From an uncultured Porphyromonadaceae bacterium (GTDB lineage: Bacteria > Bacteroidota > Bacteroidia > Bacteroidales > Muribaculaceae), in the NCBI GenBank assembly GCA_947176355.1, contig CAMWQY010000045.1, forward strand, positions 1 through 12,630: a stretch of DNA of 12,630 nt. The letters run 5' to 3'. The notes below the pieces were generated by a model. That model saw only the letters and a program-made list of their open reading frames with translations. It was not told where the DNA came from and searched no databases. Shown here one piece after another: positions 6,903-12,630 of the stretch. Made by a program: the position numbers and the translations under genes. Each line of letters begins with the position of its first letter. Position 1 is the first letter of the stretch.

Positions 6903-7037
6903 TTATTCAGGGAATCCCCATCTTCCACCATTGCCGAAGTCGGGGGCACTTGCACTGAGGATTGGCTGTTCTACTTCGATATTGATGATCTCGGATTCAG
7001 GTTTCACGTATGTTTCTTTTGTTATATCTTCTTTCAT
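6903..7037 (-). CDS. 44-residue peptide, candidate precursor of the maturation operon
   Basis: A small gene of 45 codons including the TAA stop, too short for most gene finders. The sequence has three parts: a charged N-terminus (MKEDITKETYVKPESE), an alternating hydrophobic/acidic stretch (IINIEVEQPIL, 17-27), then LSASA (27-31) and a short glycine/aromatic tail, PDFGNGGRWGFPE (32-44). It has no signal peptide and no cysteine, so it cannot be a lanthipeptide. The K-x-Y-x-x-P start followed by an I/V/E pattern and a small-residue/Gly tail resembles short proteins I know to be common in Bacteroidales, whose function is unclear. The Ala-Ser-Ala at 29-31 looks like a peptidase site, although Pro32 right after it would be unfavourable for signal peptidase I. 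The gene is first in the operon, about 23 nt downstream of a -7 box, and ends 7 bp before the lipoprotein start. Its role as precursor is inference. Confidence 0.72.
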   Translation of the reverse strand: MKEDITKETYVKPESEIINIEVEQPILSASAPDFGNGGRWGFPE

Positions 7038-7060
7038 ATCGGTTAATATTTTTCAAGATG

Positions 7061-7091
7061 CAAAGTTACTACAAAACCATCAAATCTTAAA
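7061..7091 (-). promoter_or_regulatory. Candidate promoter of the peptide-maturation operon
   Basis: TAACTTTG on the minus strand at 7068-7061 is an exact TAnnTTTG -7 box. A weak -33 element, TTTA (7091-7088), is 19 bp upstream. The start site would be near 7054, giving a leader of about 17 nt before the ATG at 7037. The weak -33 fits a promoter that needs an activator, and the paired direct repeats lie immediately upstream. Confidence 0.6.
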
Positions 7092-7097
7092 TTTTTA

Positions 7098-7130
7098 GAC
7101 GCGACAATTATCCTCTTTGATGCGACAATT
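7098..7130 (-). promoter_or_regulatory. Paired direct repeats upstream of the peptide operon, candidate AraC-family operator
   Basis: Two 12-bp copies on the + strand, GACGCGACAATT (7098-7109) and GATGCGACAATT (7119-7130), differ at one base and begin 21 bp apart, about two helical turns. In the direction of transcription they read AATTGTCGCATC and AATTGTCGCGTC. They end about 7 bp upstream of the -33 position, a classical activator position. AraC-family proteins usually bind direct repeats about 21 bp apart, and an AraC-type regulator is encoded nearby at 8742-10307. Binding by that protein is inference. Confidence 0.6.
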
Positions 7131-7136
7131 TTCTTT

Positions 7137-8594
7137 TTATTCGGCAGGGGTGAGGTCCGGGTCGAGAGCGCGTTGCCATTTGAAGAAAAGCAATGTGCAT
7201 ATAGCCATTGCTGTCATGCCGATTGCCTCGCTTGCATATAGAGGAAGCCCAACTCCTTTGGTGTATGCTCCAAGAGGAGCATAGCAGATGAAGCTTACGC
7301 AAAGAGCAGTCATGAACATCGCCGGAATCATTGTGATAAGATATGCCTTCTTGAAGCGTGCTAAGTAGACGCTGCAAGCCCAGAGGGTAAAGATAGATAG
7401 AGTCTGGTTGCACCAAGCGAAATATCTCCAGAGAACATCGAAATTGATATTCAAAAGAATATAGCAAACCCCAATGATAGGTAGAGTCACAATCAGGCGT
7501 TTTGTGAATTTCTTCTGCTGAAGACCTATAGAATCTGCTATGATCAAGCGAAGGCTGCGCATAGCAGTGTCTCCCGTTGTGATAGGAGCAGCGATTACAC
7601 CAAGAATGGCAAGGATCCCTCCGAAAGTGCCAAGCCAATTCACACAAACATCGTGCACAAGAATGCCGGCATCTGATCCGTTTTCTGCCATATAGCCGGC
7701 AAGTTTGTCGTAGCCACCTGTAAAAGCAATTGCAGCTGCCGCCCAGATGAGAGCCACGATACCTTCCGAAATCATAGCGCCATAGAAAACCTTGCGTCCA
7801 TGCTTCTCATTGTTTAGGCAACGAGCCATCATTGGGCTCTGTGTGGCATGGAAGCCTGAGATAGCACCGCAGGCAATCGAAATGCACATCATAGGGAAGA
7901 TTGGTGCCGCCTCTCCGGCAGGATGACGGTTGAACAATCCTTCTGAAAATCCATCAGGAATTGGCACTGCATTTACAATCATATAGCCCATTATGCCGAC
8001 AGCCATAAACAACAAAGCGAATCCAAAAACAGGGTAAAGATTACCGATGAGTTTGTCGACAGGTAGGAGAGTGGCAAGTATATAATACAAGAAAATGCAG
8101 GTAGCCCAAAATGTTGCGTTCAGATGTTCAGGTGTGAGAGTGGCAAGAAGGTTGGCGGGCGTGCGGACAAAGACAGCTATCACCATTACCAACAATATAC
8201 ATGTGAAAACGCTCATCACCATCTTTACTTTCTTCCCGAGCTCACTGCCTACAATCTCAGGAAGCGACTTGCCTCCGAGGCGAAGTGATATCATACCCGA
8301 CATAAAATCGTGTACCGCTCCGGCAAAGATAGTGCCAAGTACAATCCAGAGGAATGCGGCCGGACCATACATGATGCCCATTATGGCACCAAAAATCGGG
8401 CCAACACCTGCGATGTTGAGAAATTGAATGAGATATACCTTCCATGTAGGCATCTCCACATAGTCGATACCGTCTGCCATAGTAGTGGCCGGAGTAGGAC
8501 GATTAGGATCAGTACGGAATACGCGTTCTACAACGCCTCCGTATAAAAAATATCCGAGTATTAAAGCTGCAAGAGCTATGATAAATGATGTCAT
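7137..8594 (-). CDS. cstA: CstA-family carbon-starvation membrane transporter
   Basis: A 485-residue polytopic membrane protein with about a dozen hydrophobic segments. Family hallmarks are DGIDYVEMPTWKVYLIQF (41-58) followed by IAGVGPIFGAIMG (61-73), the loop VHDFMSGMISLRLGGKS (94-110), and SGFHATQSPMMARCL near 246-260. CstA/BtsT transporters import peptides or pyruvate under nutrient limitation. This is a short version compared with the roughly 700-residue E. coli CstA, a form common in Bacteroidota. It follows the AraC-type regulator gene after 147 bp, which contain paired repeats that also occur before the peptide operon. The ATG at 8594 has no strong ribosome site, as usual in this phylum. 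The family is clear, but the substrate (peptide or pyruvate) is not determined by the sequence. Confidence 0.93.
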   Translation of the reverse strand: MTSFIIALAALILGYFLYGGVVERVFRTDPNRPTPATTMADGIDYVEMPTWKVYLIQFLNIAGVGPIFGAIMGIMYGPAAFLWIVLGTIFAGAVHDFMSGMISLRLGGKSLPEIVGSELGKKVKMVMSVFTCILLVMVIAVFVRTPANLLATLTPEHLNATFWATCIFLYYILATLLPVDKLIGNLYPVFGFALLFMAVGIMGYMIVNAVPIPDGFSEGLFNRHPAGEAAPIFPMMCISIACGAISGFHATQSPMMARCLNNEKHGRKVFYGAMISEGIVALIWAAAAIAFTGGYDKLAGYMAENGSDAGILVHDVCVNWLGTFGGILAILGVIAAPITTGDTAMRSLRLIIADSIGLQQKKFTKRLIVTLPIIGVCYILLNINFDVLWRYFAWCNQTLSIFTLWACSVYLARFKKAYLITMIPAMFMTALCVSFICYAPLGAYTKGVGLPLYASEAIGMTAMAICTLLFFKWQRALDPDLTPAE

Positions 8595-8615
8595 TTGAAT
8601 ATAAATATTATTTTA

Positions 8616-8635
8616 CTTAGGGCATATTCCCTGAG
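8616..8635 (-). other. Hairpin in the 5' leader of cstA
   Basis: CTCAGGG and CCCTAAG can pair around a 6-nt loop on the minus-strand RNA (six Watson-Crick pairs and one G-T/G-U mismatch position), ending 21 nt before the cstA ATG. It has no T tract. It may affect mRNA stability or translation. The stem is short, so a chance occurrence is possible. Confidence 0.3.
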
Positions 8636-8653
8636 CATTGGATTGATTAGTAT

Positions 8654-8688
8654 ATATAATAACGCTGTATACGGCAAAAAATTACAAA
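8654..8688 (-). promoter_or_regulatory. Weak candidate promoter of cstA
   Basis: On the minus strand, TTTTG with TTTG at 8688-8685 can serve as -33, and TATTATAT near 8661-8654 is a poor match to the -7 consensus. The geometry mirrors the peptide-operon promoter relative to the direct repeats just upstream. No exact TAnnTTTG is present, so the start site is uncertain and the promoter probably depends on activation. Confidence 0.3.
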
Positions 8689-8691
8689 ATT

Positions 8692-8725
8692 GACGCGACA
8701 AAAAAAGATCGGGCGTACGACAATT
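8692..8725 (-). promoter_or_regulatory. Degenerate direct-repeat pair upstream of cstA, candidate AraC-family operator
   Basis: GACGCGACAAAA (8692-8703) and CGTACGACAATT (8714-8725) on the + strand share the CGACAA core with the pair at 7098-7130. The cores are 22 bp apart. The pair lies 16 bp after the stop of the AraC-type regulator and just upstream of the presumed cstA -33 region. The matching core, orientation and similar spacing at two promoters suggest one regulator for both. The copies are less perfect than the other pair. Confidence 0.5.
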
Positions 8726-8741
8726 TCCAATTTATTGATTT

Positions 8742-10307
8742 TCAGTTTTTGCGAATATCATTAGAGGCAGTTCTATATTGGGAAGGAGTCATGTCGAATC
8801 GTTCTTTAAACGCTCGTTGAAGAGTGCGAGCCGTGCCAAACCCAAGCGAAGAGGCAATATCAGCAATAGAAATTTCTGAATCCGAATCAAGGATTCTGCG
8901 GGCTTCTTCAGTTCGGAAGGAATTTATATATGAATGTACCGAACAATTGCGTTCATTGCGTATCATCTGAGCAAGCGTATCTTGTGATATCCCGAGGAAT
9001 TCCGCAAGTTCTTTGCGGCTGAGTGCAGGGTCAGTATAAGGTCGGTCTGTTATCATGTGTTTGTCAAGACGCAATATATCGGAAATTTTATTTGATGTTT
9101 TATTATCTTCTGATATACTTTTAAAAAGAGTTTGTTCGACAAGATCGTTTTCGTGAAGTCGTTCCACTAAAAGTCGGTTTCTTTTCCTTTCAGCTAAGGT
9201 AAACTTGACAGTTGCAGCTAATAAAATAAGAAGCAAGAGCGTCACACTACCGAGACCAATTAGTCGAATTCTATGGGTTCGTCGTTCTTCTTTGTTTAAT
9301 TCTGAGCGGTATAGGAGTGTCAGGTCGTTAAGTCGTCTGTCAGTAAGTATGGAAGATACAGAATCGTGGTATGCAATATATTTAGAATAGGTTTTTGCAC
9401 TCTCTTCGTGCAATCCGGCTTCATTTTCTATTTCAGCTTTCAGCTGGAGATCGCGAAGGTAAAACCATGGAAAGCTACGGTGGGTCTGTAATAATGTATC
9501 TACATCAGCAAGCGCACCATCGTAATTGCCAATTATCATTCGAAAGTTGGCACGAGTATTAAAGAAATGTTCGTATGCACGTGCCGGAAGATTCGGATTA
9601 ATCAACTTTGAAGCACTGTCGAGCAGGATTGCCGCTTGTTTGATAGATTTGTCGAAGAGAGCGTTTTCTGCTTCAAAAGCGAGAGAAGTGACAGGATAAT
9701 GGGCAGTTGGATCAGTCCAAGAATTTTCAGATGAAAATCTTTTGACAAGATCAGCGTATGTTTTTCCTGCTTTCCTTATAAGAGAAGAGTCTGGGTTGTC
9801 TTGAGCAATGATATGGGTCCACTCCTGTAAGCTTGTTGCAGTGCCAAAATGTGTGTTAGACTTAAGAGGCTCTGTTACGTATGGGATTGCGGAAATAATT
9901 TCTTCTAAAGCTCTGGTGGATTGCGACAACTTATACAGGATTTGGGCTCTTACACGTTTAGACATGGCAATTGAAAGAGAATCATTTTCATGAATTGCCT
10001 CTTGTTGCATCCTTACTGCGAGAGAGTCGGCTTCAGAAAACCTGTCATCCGAGAAAAGACGGTCGATAAGTACATTTACAGCACCAAAATAGCAAGCATC
10101 CTTTCCGTCATTGCTCATACTGTCGATAATAGCCGACATTTGAGGCACCACGGCAGGGTCTCCCGGATTAAAATTCTGTAGCTTTTGGACAGTTACTACA
10201 CGTCTTAGAGCTTCATCATAGTCATATTTGTCTTTCCCTCTGTCGCAGTTGGATGACAGAAGAATCACGAGGCAAACAAAATATAGCAAAAAGCCTTTAA
10301 AGTGCAT
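8742..10307 (-). CDS. Membrane-spanning AraC-family regulator with periplasmic helical sensor domain
   Basis: A 521-residue one-component regulator. Residues 1 to about 20 are a hydrophobic export signal, with a poor lipobox-like SSNC at 18-21, so lipidation is doubtful. Residues about 30-340 are helical with TPR-like pairs (for example AYEHFFNTRANFRMIIGNYDG at about 244-264, seen in two parts) and should lie in the periplasm. A single membrane segment covers about 349-368 (LIGLGSVTLLLLILLAA), followed by a basic, coiled-coil-like linker. The cytoplasmic C-terminus (about 428-515) has both AraC helix-turn-helix units, including ISIADIASSLGFG (479-491), LQRAFKERF and the end motif MTPSQYR. This layout is common in Bacteroidota. 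It lies directly upstream of cstA and could activate cstA and the peptide operon through the CGACAA repeats (inference). The ligand is unknown. Confidence 0.9.
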   Translation of the reverse strand: MHFKGFLLYFVCLVILLSSNCDRGKDKYDYDEALRRVVTVQKLQNFNPGDPAVVPQMSAIIDSMSNDGKDACYFGAVNVLIDRLFSDDRFSEADSLAVRMQQEAIHENDSLSIAMSKRVRAQILYKLSQSTRALEEIISAIPYVTEPLKSNTHFGTATSLQEWTHIIAQDNPDSSLIRKAGKTYADLVKRFSSENSWTDPTAHYPVTSLAFEAENALFDKSIKQAAILLDSASKLINPNLPARAYEHFFNTRANFRMIIGNYDGALADVDTLLQTHRSFPWFYLRDLQLKAEIENEAGLHEESAKTYSKYIAYHDSVSSILTDRRLNDLTLLYRSELNKEERRTHRIRLIGLGSVTLLLLILLAATVKFTLAERKRNRLLVERLHENDLVEQTLFKSISEDNKTSNKISDILRLDKHMITDRPYTDPALSRKELAEFLGISQDTLAQMIRNERNCSVHSYINSFRTEEARRILDSDSEISIADIASSLGFGTARTLQRAFKERFDMTPSQYRTASNDIRKN

Positions 10308-10326
10308 ATTCTTTAGATTATTTCTG

Positions 10327-10334
10327 CAAAATTA
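10327..10334 (-). promoter_or_regulatory. Candidate -7 box of the AraC-type regulator gene
   Basis: TAATTTTG on the minus strand matches TAnnTTTG exactly, 19 bp upstream of the regulator ATG at 10307. No good -33 TTTG is found at the right distance (around 10354), so this is a modest call. The implied leader would be very short. The CGACAA repeat pair is absent here, so autoregulation through that site is not supported. Confidence 0.35.
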
Positions 10335-10357
10335 ATCAAAAATTTCCAAAGAGCATT

Positions 10358-10957
10358 CTATTTTTGCAAATTTGGATTGCCATTTGGTGTATGATCGGTC
10401 ACAATGACCGGTTTTCGGTAGACTCCTTCCATTAGTCGAGAGAGGTTGTTGACGGCATCTTTCCTTGCTTGTCTAACTGTGCCGTTGGCGTAAAGACGTT
10501 TTATAGAATTTGCTTTAAGCTTGCTTTTTACCCGATTTTCTTCTTCTGTAGTGAATTTATTGCTTCTTATAAAAGCCATTGGTCCGATGGCTTTAGTGTC
10601 GATCACTTCCCAAGCGTTTTTTTCATCAGATTCGTAGACTTCTACGATTTCTCGAGGAAGTACAATCTTTACAGTGTCACCGGAATCATCAATTTGCATG
10701 TTTTCCATATCGAAAGTTATGCTTCCGGATTGTTTTTGGACGGCAAACATTACTTTTGAGTTGACCGTATCAAGTACTGACACCTCATTATATATCTCCA
10801 TTGAGCAAAGCCGAGCCATTTCCTTCACATCGCCCGGGCGAGAGGGGAGCACTTCAATTTCTTCCGGTCTTTGGAAATATTTGTAAAGTTGCCATCCAAA
10901 GAAAGCAATTGCGACAAATAAGACGAGTGGTATTATGTATTTGAGTGCCTTAATCAT
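10358..10957 (-). CDS. DUF4230-type membrane-anchored protein
   Basis: A 199-residue protein with an N-terminal membrane anchor (about 8-25, IIPLVLFVAIAFFGWQLY) and a soluble, presumably extracytoplasmic domain. It has features of DUF4230: a beta-rich half containing SITFDMENMQIDDSGDTVKI and a helical, charged C-terminal half ending in a region (AVNNLSRLMEGVY) that resembles the same part of the neighbouring protein. The function of the family is unknown. Its start overlaps the end of the upstream DUF4230 gene by 8 bp, so the two are translationally coupled and probably work together in the envelope. Function cannot be assigned. Confidence 0.8.
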   Translation of the reverse strand: MIKALKYIIPLVLFVAIAFFGWQLYKYFQRPEEIEVLPSRPGDVKEMARLCSMEIYNEVSVLDTVNSKVMFAVQKQSGSITFDMENMQIDDSGDTVKIVLPREIVEVYESDEKNAWEVIDTKAIGPMAFIRSNKFTTEEENRVKSKLKANSIKRLYANGTVRQARKDAVNNLSRLMEGVYRKPVIVTDHTPNGNPNLQK

Positions 10958-11558
10958 AGTTTTTTATATTAAAATCTCCACCGGCGGGGATCTCATCGCT
11001 GAAGCGAATGTAAGCAGTGTAGCCGGCATTTTTGAATAGATTCTCGAAATATGAGCGTGCTTTTTTTCTTGCAGAGTCTTCAAGACGCTGTTTATATTCG
11101 GGATTTCCCTCCAACTCCTTCTTAAGGTCAGCACTTGCCTTTTCTTTCATCTTTGCCCTTTCCTTAGAGTCGATTTCTGTGCGGAACATTCCTACATTCT
11201 CATATTCCTTTTTCATCTCCATATCTCTGCCGGCTATTTCCACTTTGATAGGAGGGAGAGTGACCTTGACTGTCTTATTTTCCTCATCAAATTCCATATT
11301 CTCCATCTCGAATTGATAGAGATCTATGTAAGCTTTGAGATATGTGTCGAAAGAATAGACGGCTATCCTTTTGCCAACTTTATACCAATCGGAACGCTCT
11401 GTCTTTACGGTCTTTGTGACAGCCATTGAAGCAAACTCCATCTTATTGACGTGGCGTATCTCCTCATAAAGCTGCGTATGATCAGGCTCTCTCTCTTTTG
11501 AGCAGGCAAAAAGAAAAATGCTAATCAATAGAAATGAGAAAGCTTTTAATTTAGTCAT
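10950..11558 (-). CDS. DUF4230-type lipoprotein
   Basis: A 202-residue predicted lipoprotein. The signal peptide ends in LFAC (16-19) with Cys19 as the lipidation site, followed by SKEREP, an acidic/charged start often seen in Bacteroidota lipoproteins. The body has the same order as the next gene product: a beta-rich part with YQFEMENMEFDEENKTVKV, then a long charged helical part rich in Lys/Glu and an aromatic end (YIRFSDEIP). The shared F-x-MENM motif and layout suggest a diverged duplicate pair. Function is unknown. It starts 51 bp after the stop of the AAA-ATPase-like gene. I see no exact -7 box in that A/T-rich gap, so co-transcription from upstream is possible. Confidence 0.8.
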   Translation of the reverse strand: MTKLKAFSFLLISIFLFACSKEREPDHTQLYEEIRHVNKMEFASMAVTKTVKTERSDWYKVGKRIAVYSFDTYLKAYIDLYQFEMENMEFDEENKTVKVTLPPIKVEIAGRDMEMKKEYENVGMFRTEIDSKERAKMKEKASADLKKELEGNPEYKQRLEDSARKKARSYFENLFKNAGYTAYIRFSDEIPAGGDFNIKNYD

Positions 11559-11609
11559 GATTTATCTGGATTATCTATTTTTAAAAGCTTATTTAAAATT
11601 AAAAAAATC

Positions 11610-12630
11610 TTATATTTCGATTTTCCAGTTTTCGATGCAGCGGGTCTCAGATGAGAAGTTGACACCGATGCGGATGATCTGTCTGCCATCCATCTGGAAT
11701 TTGCGGTCGTATTTCTTCTCTTCAATCTGCTTTAGTGCCAATTCTGCGCTGCCGTCATATTTCAGCTCGATGACGTAGATGTAGTCATCGGTCCTGACTG
11801 TAATATCTATGCTGCGATCGGAGGTGGCTGACTCCGTCTCGGTTTCAAGTCCTACGAGATCCATAAGTAGAAAGAAGGCGTTGTGGAAGTTATTCTCATT
11901 GTCCATCTTCATCTTGAAGTGGACACCGGCGAAATAGGCTTGCATGCATTTCATCGCTTTGTCAGCATCGCCTAAGATGAAGTACATCACCATGTCGCCT
12001 ACAAGTTTTTTCGTTTCCTCGTCGGAGCGGCATTTGGTGTAATACGGAAGAAGAACGTTGAAAAGCCCTTTCTTGACCTCCTCATTAGGAATCCCTAAAC
12101 GATAACGGTTGATCTTTTGATTGTAGCTTTTGATAGTGAGGTAGCCGGTTTGATAAAGTAGCGCAATGGGCTGGGGTGTAAGTAGATCAAGTCCCTTTAG
12201 ATCATCTTCAGAGCAGTAAGTATCGAATATCTGCTCAAGATTGGCATTTACACTCTTCAGTGTCTTGGCTACGATTTTTGGGAAACCGGTGTCATTCCAG
12301 TAGTTTGATATCTTGGAATCTTTGAGTGCGTTGAGAAGAGACCATGGATTATAGATGTCGCTTCCGTTCTCTGCGAATCGGTATCCATCATAGTTTCTCT
12401 TCAGCAGTCTGATCGCTGATTCGAAGGAGATGCCGTATCTTTCTGCAAGCCGACAGAGTCCGGGATTCAAATATGAAAGCATCTCCTTTTCGGATATGCC
12501 ACATACGTCGGCAAACTCATCAAGAAACGATAAATCCTTCAAATTGTTTAAATCCGAAAAAACGCTAAGTTTACCAAATCGGCTTATACCTGTTATAAAC
12601 ACCAAACGTATATGCTCGGCAGAACTCTTG
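11610..12630 (-). CDS. AAA-ATPase-like/DUF1703 (PD-(D/E)XK) protein, C-terminal part (5' end outside window)
   Basis: The frame is open through the right edge (first full codon at 12629), so the gene starts outside the window and 339 residues are visible. A TTG at 12605 is internal, because the codons before it continue the family motif (RLVFITGISRFGK, then FSDLNNLKDL). Numbered from the first visible codon, the AAA-ATPase-like part has NYDGYRF at 79-85 and DIYNPWSLLNAL at 91-102, hallmarks of PF09820. The C-terminal PD-(D/E)XK fold (DUF1703) has Asp275 in SIDITV and Glu288-x-Lys290 in YVIELKYD, so the nuclease-type site looks intact. The Walker A region lies outside the window. Such proteins are abundant, often multicopy, in gut Bacteroidales. 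A role in defence or mobile DNA is only suspected. Confidence 0.9.
   Translation of the reverse strand, partial: KSSAEHIRLVFITGISRFGKLSVFSDLNNLKDLSFLDEFADVCGISEKEMLSYLNPGLCRLAERYGISFESAIRLLKRNYDGYRFAENGSDIYNPWSLLNALKDSKISNYWNDTGFPKIVAKTLKSVNANLEQIFDTYCSEDDLKGLDLLTPQPIALLYQTGYLTIKSYNQKINRYRLGIPNEEVKKGLFNVLLPYYTKCRSDEETKKLVGDMVMYFILGDADKAMKCMQAYFAGVHFKMKMDNENNFHNAFFLLMDLVGLETETESATSDRSIDITVRTDDYIYVIELKYDGSAELALKQIEEKKYDRKFQMDGRQIIRIGVNFSSETRCIENWKIEI

Noticed and set aside
2903..7037. Classical lasso-peptide cluster
   Set aside because: PqqD-like, HPr-kinase-like, nucleotidyltransferase and ABC genes fit, but there is no asparagine-synthetase-like cyclase and no transglutaminase-type leader protease in the window.
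6903..7037. Double-glycine bacteriocin leader in the small peptide
   Set aside because: The NGG is in the tail close to the C-terminus, and the ABC exporter lacks a C39 peptidase domain.
7108..7647. Open frame overlapping the 3' half of cstA on the same strand
   Set aside because: Its composition (many His, Cys, Arg, Ser) and lack of domain fit an out-of-frame reading of the transporter gene.
10239..10256. Lipobox of the AraC-type regulator (SSNC)
   Set aside because: Asn before the cysteine is unfavourable, so I treat the segment as an export signal without claiming lipidation.
12603..12605. TTG as a start codon of the AAA-ATPase-like gene
   Set aside because: The frame continues to the window edge and the codons before it extend the conserved family motif, so the gene is cut by the window.
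1..12630. tRNA, rRNA, CRISPR array or insertion sequence
   Set aside because: No cloverleaf, repeat-spacer pattern, transposase frame or terminal inverted repeats were seen on either strand.

Overview
The window looks like chromosomal DNA of a gut-type Bacteroidales bacterium, most likely Muribaculaceae or a close Bacteroides relative. The genus is inference. The evidence is Bacteroidota-style -7 boxes (TAnnTTTG, usually TAACTTTG) instead of sigma70 sites, mostly A/T-rich translation starts without strong Shine-Dalgarno sequences, a fimbrillin-like lipoprotein, a membrane-spanning TPR/AraC regulator, a DUF4230 pair, a GH43/SGNH carbohydrate-degrading pair and an AAA-ATPase-like/PD-(D/E)XK protein. 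Every gene I can support is on the minus strand, so transcription runs from right to left. Both edge genes are cut by the window.

Layout in the direction of transcription: (1) 12630-11610, C-terminal part of an AAA-ATPase-like/DUF1703 protein. (2) 11558-10358, two overlapping DUF4230-type envelope proteins, one a lipoprotein and one membrane-anchored. (3) 10307-8742, a one-component regulator with a periplasmic helical domain, one membrane segment and a cytoplasmic AraC DNA-binding domain. (4) 8594-7137, a CstA-family transporter. (5) 7037-1269, a tightly packed seven-gene unit: a 44-residue peptide, a fimbrillin-like lipoprotein, an HPr-kinase-like ATPase, a Ser/His S24/S26-type peptidase, a PqqD-like protein, a nucleotidyltransferase-like protein and an ABC exporter without a peptidase domain. 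(6) 1112-1, a secreted SGNH esterase followed by a truncated GH43 glycosidase, probably a small plant-polysaccharide operon.

The most interesting part is the seven-gene unit. It has the parts expected of a peptide maturation and export system: a small leader-bearing peptide, a PqqD-type recognition domain, two phosphoryl/nucleotidyl-transfer enzymes, a protease and an exporter. It has no cyclase, radical SAM enzyme, lanthionine synthetase or asparagine synthetase, so it is not an obvious member of a classical RiPP class. Assigning the 44-residue peptide as the substrate is inference.

A second observation links the regions. A 12-bp direct repeat (consensus GAYGCGACAATT on the + strand) occurs twice, 21 bp apart, just upstream of the promoter of the seven-gene unit. 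A weaker copy of the pair, 22 bp apart, lies upstream of cstA, directly after the end of the AraC-type regulator gene. This spacing suits an AraC-family activator and suggests that the regulator controls both the transporter and the peptide operon.
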